In this document: piece by piece, positions 18,302 to 27,256 of the stretch
How the letters are laid out: the number at the start of each line of letters is the position of its first letter
Numbering within the stretch: position 1 is the stretch's first letter
Source: JBNKFV01 sp050289485
Lineage (GTDB): Bacteria; Pseudomonadota; Gammaproteobacteria; Pseudomonadales; Cellvibrionaceae
Length of the DNA: 64,000 nucleotides
Assembly (NCBI GenBank): GCA_050289485.1
Contig: JBNKFV010000032.1
Span: forward strand, 62,001 to 126,000
Reading direction: 5' to 3'
Notes under the pieces: model-generated
Seen by the model: only the letters and a program-made list of their open reading frames with translations
Told to the model about the DNA's origin: nothing
Databases searched by the model: none
Made by a program: the position numbers and the translations under genes

Positions 18302-19510
18302 TTAAAGACGTTGAGCAACCCGTTGAATAATATCCCGCGCCAGCTGATGTTTGCTGCGCTGCGTAAGAACTTGCTCGCCGCTAGTTTCTACTATTGTGAC
18401 CGCGTTGTCATCGGCGTCAAAGCCAATACCCTGCTGCGATACATCATTAGCAATCACCATATTTAAGCCTTTGCGCTGCAATTTGTCGTGTGCATATTGC
18501 ACAACATTATGTGTTTCTGCGGCAAAGCCCACCATAAAGGGCTTGGGAGTTTGCTGGGCAATGGTGGCAATAATGTCTGGGTTTTTCACCAGTGTCAGCG
18601 TGATGGTGTCGCTGTCGTCGCGCTTTTTCATTTTCTGGTTGGCGACTTGCTCAGCCCGGTAGTCGCCAACCGCAGCCGCGCCAATAAATACGGTGGCGTG
18701 GGGTGCATATTGCTGGGCGGCAGCAAGCATCTCTTGGGCGCTTTCCACATTAACCAGGTGAACCCGGTCGGGTGCTGGCAATGGTACGGGCCCACTGATT
18801 AAAAAGACCCTGGCCCCCGCCTCTGCCGCTGCTGTGGCCAGTGCGTAACCCATTTTACCTGAACTGCGATTACTGATGTACCGCACCGGGTCGATGGGTT
18901 CTCGGGTTGGGCCAGCGGTGATTACCACAGTTTTACCTGTCAGAAGCCCGGTTTGGAACAGCGCGGCTGCGGCAGCTACCAGTTCGTTAACTTCCAACAT
19001 GCGCCCGAGACCCATATCACCACAGGCCTGACTACCCGCGGCGGGGCCAAACACGTGTACGCCCCGCTCGCGCAATGTGGTTAGGTTGGCCTGTGTACTG
19101 GCATTGCCCCACATGCCTTGGTTCATCGCGGGCGCAACGGCCACCGGCGCCTTGGTGGCAAGGCACAGGGTGCTGAGGAGGTCGTTACCCATGCCTTGCA
19201 CCATGCGGGCAATAAAGTCTGCCGTGGTTGGGGCAATGAGAATCAGGTCGGCCCAGCGCGCCAGTTGAATATGCCCCATGCCTGCTTCGGCATCAGCGTC
19301 GAGCAGTTCGGTATGCACCTTATGGCCAGAGAGTGCCTGCAGGGTAAGTGGTGTAATAAATGCCTGTGCCCCTTCTGTCATGACGACTTGCACCGTTGCG
19401 CCCTGATCTTGCAGGCGTCGCACGAGCTCTGCCGATTTGTAGGCCGCAATACCACCGGTAATACCTAAAAGGATGCGCTTGTTGGTCAGTTGCGGGTGTG
19501 ATTTTGTCAT
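18302..19510 (-). CDS. coaBC: Phosphopantothenoylcysteine decarboxylase / phosphopantothenate-cysteine ligase
   Basis: A 402-residue bifunctional enzyme of coenzyme A synthesis. The N-terminal CoaC flavoprotein half has GITGGIAAYKSAELVR, the active-site His in GHIQLARWAD, PTTADFIA and the PAMNQGMW clamp. The CoaB half has ACGDMGLGRM, then TAGPTREPIDPVRYISNRSS and the late KNPDII. The ATG at 19510 (MTKSHPQLTNKRILLGITG) fits the family start. In Pseudomonas dut lies between this gene and algC; here the 63-base gap excludes it. Confidence 0.95.
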   Translation of the reverse strand: MTKSHPQLTNKRILLGITGGIAAYKSAELVRRLQDQGATVQVVMTEGAQAFITPLTLQALSGHKVHTELLDADAEAGMGHIQLARWADLILIAPTTADFIARMVQGMGNDLLSTLCLATKAPVAVAPAMNQGMWGNASTQANLTTLRERGVHVFGPAAGSQACGDMGLGRMLEVNELVAAAAALFQTGLLTGKTVVITAGPTREPIDPVRYISNRSSGKMGYALATAAAEAGARVFLISGPVPLPAPDRVHLVNVESAQEMLAAAQQYAPHATVFIGAAAVGDYRAEQVANQKMKKRDDSDTITLTLVKNPDIIATIAQQTPKPFMVGFAAETHNVVQYAHDKLQRKGLNMVIANDVSQQGIGFDADDNAVTIVETSGEQVLTQRSKHQLARDIIQRVAQRL

Positions 19511-19647
19511 GAAAAACCTGCCAATAAAGGGGACAAGGCTTGCCGAGCCGAAAATTGTGGCTACCATAGCACTGCTATAAATTATTGCCAGTCTGTGCTG
19601 AGGGCGGCAGAACAGGGAAGTATGAACGAATCAGGGAGAACCTATCT

Positions 19648-20322
19648 ATGGCAATTATTGATTGGCCTGCGGCAGAGCGCCCGCGGGAAAAACTCTTGGC
19701 GCAGGGCTCGGCCAGTCTGTCGGACGCGGAATTGCTGGCTATTTTTTTGCGTACCGGTGTCGCCGGTAAATCGGCGGTGGATCTGGCGCGCGAGCTATTA
19801 ACCAATTTTAATGGTTTGCGGGGGTTGCTTGAGGCAACGCAAAGCAATTTTTGTCAGGCCAAGGGGCTGGGTACTGCCAAGTATGCCCAATTGCAGGCAG
19901 TCCTGGAAATGGGGCGCCGCCACCTGTCAGAAACCATGCGGCGCGGGGACGCCCTCACCAGTAGCCATCTGGTTAAACAGTTTCTCCAGTCCAAGCTGCG
20001 GCATTTGCGTTATGAGGTATTTGCCCTGTTGTATCTGGATAACCAGCACCGGGTAATTGCCTATGAAGATTTGTTTCGCGGCACTATTGATGGTGCCAGT
20101 GTGTACAGCCGCGAGGTAGTCATACAAGCGTTGCAACACAATGCCGCAGCAGTCATTTTTGCCCATAATCATCCTTCGGGGGTGGCGGAGCCCAGCCAGG
20201 CCGACCGCCAGATTACCGATTACCTGATTAAGGCGCTGGACCTGGTCGATGTGAGGGTGCTCGATCACATGGTGATTGGCGATGGGGAGGTGGTGTCGTT
20301 TGCTGAGCGTGGCTGGGTCTAG
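19648..20322 (+). CDS. radC: RadC-family JAB-domain protein
   Basis: A 224-residue RadC protein. The N-terminal helix-hairpin-helix part carries RPREKLLAQGSASLSDAELL, and the C-terminal JAMM metallo-domain has the motif HNHPSGVAEPSQAD with zinc ligands His, His and Asp. The family was once tied to DNA repair, but the role is unsettled. AGGGAG lies nine bases before the ATG at 19648. It is divergent from coaBC and upstream of rpmB-rpmG, as in E. coli. The stop codon overlaps the left arm of an inverted repeat. Confidence 0.93.
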   Translation: MAIIDWPAAERPREKLLAQGSASLSDAELLAIFLRTGVAGKSAVDLARELLTNFNGLRGLLEATQSNFCQAKGLGTAKYAQLQAVLEMGRRHLSETMRRGDALTSSHLVKQFLQSKLRHLRYEVFALLYLDNQHRVIAYEDLFRGTIDGASVYSREVVIQALQHNAAAVIFAHNHPSGVAEPSQADRQITDYLIKALDLVDVRVLDHMVIGDGEVVSFAERGWV

Positions 20323-20421
20323 CAGGTTGTTGAAAAACTATCTGCGTGGCGTCTACGGTGTCGCCTAAAGCGCCTACGGTTGGTGTATCCGCTGCCTCGA
20401 AAACGTTTTTCAACAGCCTGC
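20322..20421. repeat. 100-bp inverted-repeat element
   Basis: GCAGGTTGTTGAAAAAC (20322-20338) and GTTTTTCAACAGCCTGC (20405-20421) are inverted copies with 16 of 17 positions complementary, around a 66-base centre. The left arm includes the last base of the radC stop. The size and ends resemble miniature interspersed elements of gammaproteobacteria. It could also work as a transcription-blocking hairpin. Confidence 0.6.
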
Positions 20422-20462
20422 GAGTTATTTGCTATGTTGTCGAACAAAAAATCGCCGCAAAG

Positions 20463-20491
20463 TTGCTATTAGCCAAGGGTTCTGGTATAAA
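20463..20491 (+). promoter_or_regulatory. Putative sigma70 promoter for rpmB-rpmG
   Basis: TTGCTA, a 17-base spacer and TATAAA give a good sigma70 match. It lies about 240 bases before rpmB, leaving a long leader with two further hairpins. Confidence 0.55.
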
Positions 20492-20529
20492 TCGCGCCTC
20501 TTTTTTTCCGTCGAGGCAAATGGCTTCTT

Positions 20530-20553
20530 CTTTTATATGGTTTCATATAAAAG
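20530..20553 (+). promoter_or_regulatory. Leader hairpin upstream of rpmB
   Basis: CTTTTATATG and CATATAAAAG form a perfect 10-bp stem with a 4-base loop in the presumed rpmB leader. It is AT-rich and lacks a following T run, so it may be an mRNA structure or a protein operator. Function unknown. Confidence 0.4.
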
Positions 20554-20628
20554 GCGGTTGGTGTTCGAGGGCCCGGATTAGGGGGCTTGCCGAAGGTCAG
20601 CGCAGCACTCAGTGCAGAAAGCCCGGTA

Positions 20629-20665
20629 TCTTACCGCGCCTCTACTGCTTTACTGCTACTGCGGT
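20629..20665 (+). promoter_or_regulatory. Second leader hairpin upstream of rpmB
   Basis: TTACCGC and GCGGTAA pair across 23 bases, about 70 bases before rpmB. It may belong to a structured leader with the AT-rich hairpin upstream; control by a ribosomal protein is only a possibility. Confidence 0.3.
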
Positions 20666-20732
20666 AAAGGCAAAAGAATTTTGATTAATTGGCGCCCATG
20701 GCGGCTACTTACTTAATGTACGAGGCAAGAAG

Positions 20733-20969
20733 ATGTCTAAGGTCTGTCAGGTTACCGGCAAGCGTCCAGTAACTGGTAACAATGTTTCTCACGCGAAAAA
20801 CCACACCAAGCGTCGTTTTTTGCCAAACCTGCAATCTCACCGTTTTTGGGTAGAAGCAGAGAAGCGTTTTGTTAAACTGCGTGTATCTGCCAAAGGTATG
20901 CGTGTAATTGACAAAAAAGGTATTGATCAAGTTTTGGCAGAGCTTCGTGCTCGCGGTGAAAAGGTTTAA
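20733..20969 (+). CDS. rpmB: 50S ribosomal protein L28
   Basis: A 78-residue ribosomal protein. It starts MSKVCQVTGKRPVTGNNVSH, followed by NHTKRRFLPNLQ and the basic RVSAKGMRVIDKKG segment, all typical of the gammaproteobacterial form. GAGG precedes the ATG. It is followed after 76 bases by rpmG, and the two make the usual rpmBG operon between radC and mutM. Confidence 0.98.
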   Translation: MSKVCQVTGKRPVTGNNVSHAKNHTKRRFLPNLQSHRFWVEAEKRFVKLRVSAKGMRVIDKKGIDQVLAELRARGEKV

Positions 20970-21045
20970 TACCTTTTTTATCAGCCTTAACACCGTTGTG
21001 CATTGTTAAATTTGCCGGCGGAACGTTAACTCAGGAGATTCTCAC

Positions 21046-21201
21046 ATGCGTGAAAAAATTCGTCTGAATTCAAGCGCCGGTACTGGTCACTTCTACACGA
21101 CCACTAAAAACAAGCGCAACATGCCAGAAAAAATGGAAATCAAAAAGTTTGATCCCGTTGCTCGTAAGCATGTCATGTATAAAGAAGGCAAAATCAAGTA
21201 A
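21046..21201 (+). CDS. rpmG: 50S ribosomal protein L33
   Basis: A 51-residue ribosomal protein that starts MREKIRLNSSAGTGHFYTTT and ends in KHVMYKEGKIK. No CxxC pairs are present, so this is the zinc-free form. CAGGAG sits seven bases before the ATG. A strong terminator follows the stop by 16 bases and closes the rpmBG transcript. Confidence 0.97.
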   Translation: MREKIRLNSSAGTGHFYTTTKNKRNMPEKMEIKKFDPVARKHVMYKEGKIK

Positions 21202-21217
21202 GGTTTTGTGCTTCGCG

Positions 21218-21252
21218 AAAACCCGCTGCAGGTAACTGCCGCGGGTTTTTTT
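21218..21252 (+). terminator. Intrinsic terminator after rpmG
   Basis: AAACCCGC pairs with GCGGGTTT, the inner GCAG/CTGC extends the stem around GTAA, and seven T residues follow. A classic Rho-independent terminator for rpmBG. Confidence 0.88.
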
Positions 21253-21283
21253 GTGCTGGTCGTAATGTCGCCTGGCCGGCTCG

Positions 21284-23257
21284 CTAATCTTTCTCCAGCA
21301 ACAAATTGCCATAATCATCCACGCGTGCGTGCCATCCTGCAGCGAGGTAAGTGGTAGAGACTTCTTCACAAATCAGGGCTGGCCCCACCACCACGCTGTG
21401 TGGTGCGAGGTGATCGCGCTGATAAACAAGGGCGCTTTCACTACCGGCCAATACCACCAGCTGTGGTTGGGCGTTGGTAGTAATGTGGCATTGGTTGAGC
21501 GCAAAATGCTGTTGACGTGCCAGTACCTGCAGTCGCACATTAACCGCCTCAACGGGCGCTTCGAGGGCGTGGCCATAACGCTCTTGGTGAGCATTATGAA
21601 AATCGGCTTCGGCCTGCTGTAGATTGCGATAGTCGATACGCAGGGCGTAGCTTTGCCCCCGATAACGCAAGTCGAGGCTGGGTTTTTCTTCGATATGTTC
21701 TTGTGTTACCCCTTCGCTCAATAGCTGTGCGATACCTTTCTCGGCCAGCGGTGCCAGTGCGGTTTGAATGATTTTGTCGTCGAGCTCGCTAACGGGTTTT
21801 TGCAGTGAGTGCGACAACTGCCGCTCTTGTGGCGCTACCAGCATACCCAGGGCAGAAAGCACACCGCCATAAACCGGCACCAGCCCTTTACGCATATTCA
21901 GCGCATCGGCCAGTGCGCAGATATGCAGGCCGCCTGCCCCACCAAAGCAGCACAAGCGGAAGCCCTGCGGGTCATGGCCTCGCTGTACAGAAATAACGCG
22001 CAGGGCCCGGGCCATATGCTCGTTGGCGATAGCGATAATGCCAGCGGCGGTGTCCAGCAGGCTTAGCCCCAGTGTACTTGCCAGTTGCCCCACCGCCTGC
22101 TCAGCCGCTTCAAGGTCAAGGGTCATGCGTCCACCCAAAAAGTTGTCTGGGCGCAAGCGCCCCAGCACCGCATTGGCGTCTGTTACAGTGGCTTGCACGC
22201 CGCCCCGCCCATAGCAGGCTGGGCCCGGTGCAGCGCCTGCTGATTCCGGCCCTACCTGCAACATTCCGCCTTTATCGATATAGGCAATTGAGCCGCCGCC
22301 AGCACCAATGGTATGCATGTCTACCATGGGCACGGCGACAGGGTACGGCCCCAGCCTGCCTTCATTGGTGAGTGCAAGCTGGCCATTAATTACTGCCACA
22401 TCGGTTGAGGTGCCGCCCATATCAAAGGTCATCAGTTTGGGCTGGTCGCTGATTTTGCCAAGGTAATGAGCTGCCGCGAGCCCTCCGGCTGGACCGGAAA
22501 GCAGCAGATTGACGGCCCGTAAACTGGCCTGGTCGGCATCAATAGTGCCGCCGCTGGATTGCATGACGCCTACCGGGCAGGGAGCAACGGCAGTTTTTAA
22601 GCGCTGCAGGTAGCCCTGTACTTTCGGGCCAAGATACGCGTTGAGCCATGTGGCAATACCGCGCTCGTATTCTTTGTATTCCGGCAGTACAAATGACGAG
22701 ATGCTGCAAAACAACTCGCTGGGCAAGGCGTTGGCGATGGCTTTTTCATCGTCATTATTTAAAAACGAAAACAGCAGGTTAATGGCTACGGCTTCTGGTT
22801 TTAGCTGCTGAATTTTCTCAACCAGTGTGGCCAGTTCATCATGGTTGAGCGGTTTTACTAGGCTGCCATCTGCACCGGTACGGCAGTCAATTTCCAGGCA
22901 AAACTCTTCCGGCACCGGCGCTAGAGGTGGTTCTGGTTGCAGGTTATAGAGCTCGGCGCGGGTCTGGCGGCCGATGCTGAGTACATCTTTCAGGCCTTTG
23001 TTGGCCACGTAAACCGTTTTTACCCCTTTGCCTTCCAAAGCGGCGTTGGTGGCTACCGTACTGCCATGCAGAATCAGCAGTTCGCCGTTGCTGATAGCCT
23101 GCTGCAGGCCAAGCTCTTCAATGCCCTGAAGGATCGCTGCCTCGGGGGCCTGTGGCGTTGAAAGTACCTTATGGATACGAATGGTTTGGTCGCCGTTTGG
23201 CTGAATGAGTACAAAGTCGGTAAAGGTGCCGCCGGTATCTACGCCCAATAACTGCAT
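21284..23257 (-). CDS. Hydantoinase/oxoprolinase family protein, A-type subunit
   Basis: A 657-residue HyuA-like protein. The N-terminal domain shows GVDTGGTFTDFVL, an actin-like ATP-binding motif. The central Hydantoinase_A domain has GPAGGLAAAHYLG, TFDMGGTSTDVAVI, GAGGGSIAYID and PGPACYGRGG. The family hydrolyses or carboxylates hydantoins, 5-oxoproline or acetone-like compounds using ATP. A B subunit usually lies next to it, but none is present here, so the substrate cannot be told. It is inserted between rpmG and mutM, which are adjacent in E. coli. Confidence 0.85.
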   Translation of the reverse strand: MQLLGVDTGGTFTDFVLIQPNGDQTIRIHKVLSTPQAPEAAILQGIEELGLQQAISNGELLILHGSTVATNAALEGKGVKTVYVANKGLKDVLSIGRQTRAELYNLQPEPPLAPVPEEFCLEIDCRTGADGSLVKPLNHDELATLVEKIQQLKPEAVAINLLFSFLNNDDEKAIANALPSELFCSISSFVLPEYKEYERGIATWLNAYLGPKVQGYLQRLKTAVAPCPVGVMQSSGGTIDADQASLRAVNLLLSGPAGGLAAAHYLGKISDQPKLMTFDMGGTSTDVAVINGQLALTNEGRLGPYPVAVPMVDMHTIGAGGGSIAYIDKGGMLQVGPESAGAAPGPACYGRGGVQATVTDANAVLGRLRPDNFLGGRMTLDLEAAEQAVGQLASTLGLSLLDTAAGIIAIANEHMARALRVISVQRGHDPQGFRLCCFGGAGGLHICALADALNMRKGLVPVYGGVLSALGMLVAPQERQLSHSLQKPVSELDDKIIQTALAPLAEKGIAQLLSEGVTQEHIEEKPSLDLRYRGQSYALRIDYRNLQQAEADFHNAHQERYGHALEAPVEAVNVRLQVLARQQHFALNQCHITTNAQPQLVVLAGSESALVYQRDHLAPHSVVVGPALICEEVSTTYLAAGWHARVDDYGNLLLEKD

Positions 23258-23400
23258 GTCGGGTTTGGCTCCAGATCAAGAAGAAAGGAGGTATTGTAGT
23301 GGACATGGCCTGTTCGCCCAACGGTTGAGCTAAAAGCCGTTGCGTACTGAACTTTATCTAATGGCCTCTAGTCCACTAGATAACAAAGGAGGTGCTTTCT

Positions 23401-23808
23401 ATGAAACGTTTATTATCCATCGTTGCCATGACCATTGTGCTGGGTGCCTGTAGTACCGCCCCTACCGAAAAACCAACACCGCAGGCGTTGGCAGAGAGTA
23501 AAGGGTATGTATTGGGTGAGAGCGTTGCCGGTATTCAGAATTACGACATTAACGGCTGGCAGTATGTCAGCCCTTACAGTTTGATTATTCCATCACGGCC
23601 CGGCAAAAAATATCTGGTGACCTTCGATAACCCCTGCCGCGATTTACAGTCGGTTGAGGTGATTGGTACAACCTCAACGGTGAATCAATTCCGGGCAAAA
23701 TTTGATTCGGTGTTGGTGCGTGGTGCCGGTGGTATTCGACAGAAATGTCCGGTTGCCGAAATTTATGAAATCAAGAAAAAGCCAAAGCCAAAGCAGCTTA
23801 GTACCTGA
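23401..23808 (+). CDS. Small conserved lipoprotein (DUF6491-like)
   Basis: A 135-residue lipoprotein with signal MKRLLSIVAMTIVLGAC and lipobox LGAC. The mature part has NYDINGWQYVSP, a short beta-rich core with two Cys (PCRDL and KCPVAEIY) that could form a disulfide, and a Lys/Pro tail. It resembles the DUF6491 family, whose function is unknown. A perfect AAAGGAGG ends nine bases before the ATG, so strong translation is likely. The divergent neighbour is the oxoprolinase gene. Confidence 0.7.
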   Translation: MKRLLSIVAMTIVLGACSTAPTEKPTPQALAESKGYVLGESVAGIQNYDINGWQYVSPYSLIIPSRPGKKYLVTFDNPCRDLQSVEVIGTTSTVNQFRAKFDSVLVRGAGGIRQKCPVAEIYEIKKKPKPKQLST

Positions 23809-23897
23809 TGGCATGCAGGGGTGATTGCGATGGCGTGGTCTGGCTGCTACCTTAGCGGCCTTCGATCAGCCAGTGTCAGCAGGCCCTAGTTATCCCT

Positions 23898-24713
23898 ATG
23901 CCCGAATTACCCGAAGTAGAAACCACCCTGCGCGGTATACAGCCTCATATTGCCAATAAAACCATCAAACAGGTTGTTGTTCGCAATGGCCGACTGCGTT
24001 GGCCGGTTCCCGAGGGGTTGCCGAATTTGCTAAGAGGCCAGCCGCTGAGGTTATTACAGCGACGCGGCAAATACATTCTACTTAGCTTTCCTAAAGGCCA
24101 TGCGATGTTGCATTTGGGCATGTCGGGTAGTTTACGCATTGTGTCTGCTGCTGAACCACCGCGCCTGCACGACCATATCGATATTGCGTTTAGCGATGGT
24201 ACCGTGTTGCGTTATCACGACCCTCGCCGTTTTGGTTCATTGCTGTGGGTTGAGGGTGATCCGCTGGCTCATGAGCTGCTGGTGGACTTAGGGCCTGAAC
24301 CTTTAAGTGATGCTTTCTCGGTGGATTACCTCTATACCGCTTCACGCAGACGTAAGCAGGCCGTCAAGCCCTTCATTATGGACAGCAAAATTGTGGTGGG
24401 CGTAGGTAATATTTATGCCACCGAAGCGTTATTCTCTTCCGGTATTCGGCCTACCAAGCCCGCTGGGCGGGTATCACGCAAACACTATGAAATGCTGGTG
24501 GCTGATATCAAACAGGTGCTGGCCAATGCGATTACTCAGGGCGGCACCACGTTGCGTGATTTTGTGGGTGGTGACGGCAAGCCGGGCTACTTCAAGCAAC
24601 AACTGCAGGCGTATGGTCGTGGTGGGCAGCCCTGTGTGGTTTGTACCAAGCCGCTGAAAGAAGTGCGGCTTGGGCAACGCAGCACCGTGTATTGCACGGT
24701 GTGCCAAACCTAG
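23898..24713 (+). CDS. mutM: Formamidopyrimidine-DNA glycosylase
   Basis: A 271-residue base-excision repair enzyme for 8-oxoguanine. The N-terminal catalytic PELPEVE (Pro2 and Glu3) is intact, as are LHLGMSG, YHDPRRFG and VVGVGNIYATEALF. The C-terminal zinc finger reads CxxC-x16-CxxC at the very end (CVVC and CTVC). Full length. It is convergent with coaD, the normal neighbour. Confidence 0.97.
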   Translation: MPELPEVETTLRGIQPHIANKTIKQVVVRNGRLRWPVPEGLPNLLRGQPLRLLQRRGKYILLSFPKGHAMLHLGMSGSLRIVSAAEPPRLHDHIDIAFSDGTVLRYHDPRRFGSLLWVEGDPLAHELLVDLGPEPLSDAFSVDYLYTASRRRKQAVKPFIMDSKIVVGVGNIYATEALFSSGIRPTKPAGRVSRKHYEMLVADIKQVLANAITQGGTTLRDFVGGDGKPGYFKQQLQAYGRGGQPCVVCTKPLKEVRLGQRSTVYCTVCQT

Positions 24714-24726
24714 GGCCTCGACAGTC

Positions 24727-25206
24727 TTATTTGGCAAACTTTTCTTTCAATGCTTTTTCGATGGTGGGATGTACAAACTTGCTGACATCGCCTCCGAGAG
24801 AGGCAATTTCCCGTACCAGCGACGACGACAGGTAAGACAGGTGCTCTGCTGGTGTTAGAAACAGGCTTTCCATCTGTGGTGACAGTGCACGGTTCATGTT
24901 GGCCAGCTGAAACTCGTATTCGAAGTCGGATACCGCGCGTAAACCCCGCACCACACCGTAGGCATTATGCTGTTTGACCAGATCGGCCAGCAGTACATCG
25001 AAGCCGCATACTTCAAGGTTTTTCAGGTGGCCAAGCACTGATCTGGTCTGCGCTACCCGTTCTTCCATGGTAAACAATGGGTTCTTTTTGGTACTGGCCG
25101 CCACGGCAACAATAACGTGGTCGAACAGGCGGCAGGCACGTTCGGCCAAGTCAATGTGTCCATTGGTGATGGGATCGAAGGTTCCGGGGTAAACCACTTT
25201 TTTCAT
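24727..25206 (-). CDS. coaD: Phosphopantetheine adenylyltransferase
   Basis: A 159-residue enzyme that makes dephospho-CoA. It shows the nucleotidyltransferase motif YPGTFDPITNGHIDL with the TxNGH active site, then VVRGLRAVSDFEYE and the late SSSLVREIASLGGDV. Full length. It stands 14 bases from the convergent mutM stop. Confidence 0.97.
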   Translation of the reverse strand: MKKVVYPGTFDPITNGHIDLAERACRLFDHVIVAVAASTKKNPLFTMEERVAQTRSVLGHLKNLEVCGFDVLLADLVKQHNAYGVVRGLRAVSDFEYEFQLANMNRALSPQMESLFLTPAEHLSYLSSSLVREIASLGGDVSKFVHPTIEKALKEKFAK

Positions 25207-25340
25207 AGCAGAGTTTCCCTAAGGCGGCTTTGCTGGTAACAGCGTAAATAAGTTAGTTTGGCGGCGGAATACTCCGGCGCGGCGCGATAGTAAACAATTT
25301 TGCTGTATTGCACAAAGTTACGTCAGATAACAACGGTGCT

Positions 25341-25991
25341 TTATGGCTCTGCTAACTCTGCGGTATTTTCGTTACAGGCGCAATACAGTGCGCAGCGCAG
25401 TTGGCTGGTTGTTTTTTCTTTGTAAACTTCCCAGGTTGATGGAATAGCCAGCACCTGCTGCGCAGGGTTTTCAATGTATACCAATGTCTCTGGCCCCAGG
25501 CAGCCGCTGCGGGCAAGGGCTTCCATACTGGCGCTCCATAAATTCTGCTGGAAGGGAGGGTCCATAAAAATAATATCGAATGGGTTGCTCACGGGTTGGC
25601 TGTTTAGCCAGCCAATCACATCGGTACACAGCACGTTGGCCTGTGGTTGAGCATTTAATACCGATAAATGTGTATTGATCGCATGGGTTGCTGCTGGATT
25701 GTTGTCGACAAAGGTAGTGTGGGTGGCCCCCCGGGACAGGGCCTCCAGCCCCAGTGCGCCGGAACCGGCAAACATATCGAGGCAGTGTGCGTCATGAATA
25801 TCTGCTTGTAGCCAGTTAAACAGCATTTCGCGCAAGCGGTCACCGGTGGGCCGTAACCCTTCTATAGCGGGAAATGTCAGTTTACGGCCCCGCCACTGCC
25901 CACCAATAATGCGCAGCTGCCCGCTTGCCGGCATCGCACTGGCGCGTGGCTTACGGTGTTGCTGGCTTCGGTTGTGGGATTTTTTTTGCAC
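25341..25991 (-). CDS. rsmD: 16S rRNA (guanine966-N2)-methyltransferase
   Basis: A 216-residue SAM-dependent methyltransferase that acts on small-subunit RNA. It shows QLRIIGGQWRGRKL, GLRPTGDRLREMLFNWL, SAM motif LDMFAGSGALGLEALSRGA and catalytic DPPF. The start is uncertain: GTG at 25991 gives a short basic tail before the core, ATG at 25934 begins at MPASGQLRIIGG, and a longer frame reaches 26114 near the divergent ftsY start. It is divergent from ftsY, as in E. coli. Confidence 0.92.
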   Translation of the reverse strand: MQKKSHNRSQQHRKPRASAMPASGQLRIIGGQWRGRKLTFPAIEGLRPTGDRLREMLFNWLQADIHDAHCLDMFAGSGALGLEALSRGATHTTFVDNNPAATHAINTHLSVLNAQPQANVLCTDVIGWLNSQPVSNPFDIIFMDPPFQQNLWSASMEALARSGCLGPETLVYIENPAQQVLAIPSTWEVYKEKTTSQLRCALYCACNENTAELAEP

Positions 25992-26116
25992 GGTGTACTC
26001 TGTGTTGGCTGTCTCGGCTACCGGCGCTAGGCGGTTGGTGTTAGGATAGCGCCTTCTCAAAGGGTGGGCGTAAATTGTCCCCTGCCCGTTCCCCAGAATC
26101 CAGTAGTTTCGCACAC

Positions 26117-27229
26117 ATGTTTTTTAAACGTTTTCGTAAAGATAAATCTGCCGAGCCCGCTACCGAACCTGCGGTTACAGCCGCTGAAGCGCCCGCTGAG
26201 CCGGCTGAAACAGAGGTGGCTGCCACGGTAGAAACAGTGAGCAGCGACGTTGAGCAGCAGCCACCGGTTGCCGAGCCGGAACAAGAGCCCGAGAAAAAAG
26301 TCGGTTTTTTTGCTCGCATCAAGCAGGGGTTAACCCGCACCAGCAGCCACTTTGCCAGCGGTTTGGGCAATTTGTTGCTGGGCAAAAAAACCATTGACGA
26401 CGATCTGCTCGAAGAGCTGGAAACTCAGTTGCTCACGGCTGACGTAGGTATTGAGGCCACTACTGAGATTATCGACAAGCTAACCGACCGGGTGAGCCGC
26501 AAACAATTGGCCGATGGCGATGCACTTTACGCCGCCTTGAAAGAAGAGCTACTCGGTTTGCTCAGTGGTGTCGAGGCCCCGCTGCAAATCGATATTGCCA
26601 AGAAGCCCTATGTGATTCTGGTCGTGGGTGTTAATGGGGTCGGTAAAACCACCACCATTGGCAAACTGGCCAAGCGACTGCAAAATCAGGGGCGTTCGGT
26701 GATGCTGGCGGCCGGTGATACCTTCCGTGCGGCGGCTGTTGAGCAGTTGCAAGTGTGGGGCGAGCGTAATCATGTACCGGTAGTTGCCCAGCATACCGGC
26801 GCTGACAGTGCCTCGGTGATTTACGATGCGATACAGTCAGCGCAGTCCCGTGGTGTTGATGTAGTCATTGCCGACACAGCAGGCCGCTTGCACAATAAGA
26901 GCAATTTAATGGAAGAATTGTCGAAAGTGCGCCGTGTTATGGCCAAGCTCGACGATTCTGCACCTCACGAAGTGTTGCTGGTGCTCGATGCCGGTACCGG
27001 ACAGAATGCCCTGAGCCAGGCTAGCCAGTTTCAGTCTGCTGTTGGGGTCACCGGCTTGGCACTGACCAAACTCGATGGCACCGCCAAAGGCGGCGTGATT
27101 TTCGCCCTGAGTCGCAAGCTGGGAATTCCGGTACGCTACATTGGGGTGGGCGAAAGCATCGACGACTTGCAGCCGTTTGCGGCCAAGTCATTTGTGGATG
27201 CGTTGTTTCAATCCTCATTGAATGAGTAA
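26117..27229 (+). CDS. ftsY: Signal recognition particle receptor FtsY
   Basis: A 370-residue SRP receptor GTPase that targets membrane proteins to the translocon. Residues ~1-75 are an acidic Ala/Glu/Pro-rich membrane-associating segment. The NG domain follows with G1 GVNGVGKTTTIGKLA, DTFRAAAVEQL, G3 DTAGR and G4 TKLDGTAKGG. The ATG at 26117 (MFFKRFRK) fits the basic start of the family. Genes ftsE and ftsX follow within 28 bases and by overlap. Confidence 0.96.
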   Translation: MFFKRFRKDKSAEPATEPAVTAAEAPAEPAETEVAATVETVSSDVEQQPPVAEPEQEPEKKVGFFARIKQGLTRTSSHFASGLGNLLLGKKTIDDDLLEELETQLLTADVGIEATTEIIDKLTDRVSRKQLADGDALYAALKEELLGLLSGVEAPLQIDIAKKPYVILVVGVNGVGKTTTIGKLAKRLQNQGRSVMLAAGDTFRAAAVEQLQVWGERNHVPVVAQHTGADSASVIYDAIQSAQSRGVDVVIADTAGRLHNKSNLMEELSKVRRVMAKLDDSAPHEVLLVLDAGTGQNALSQASQFQSAVGVTGLALTKLDGTAKGGVIFALSRKLGIPVRYIGVGESIDDLQPFAAKSFVDALFQSSLNE

Positions 27230-27256
27230 TGTTTAACCACGCTAGCAGGTAACGCA

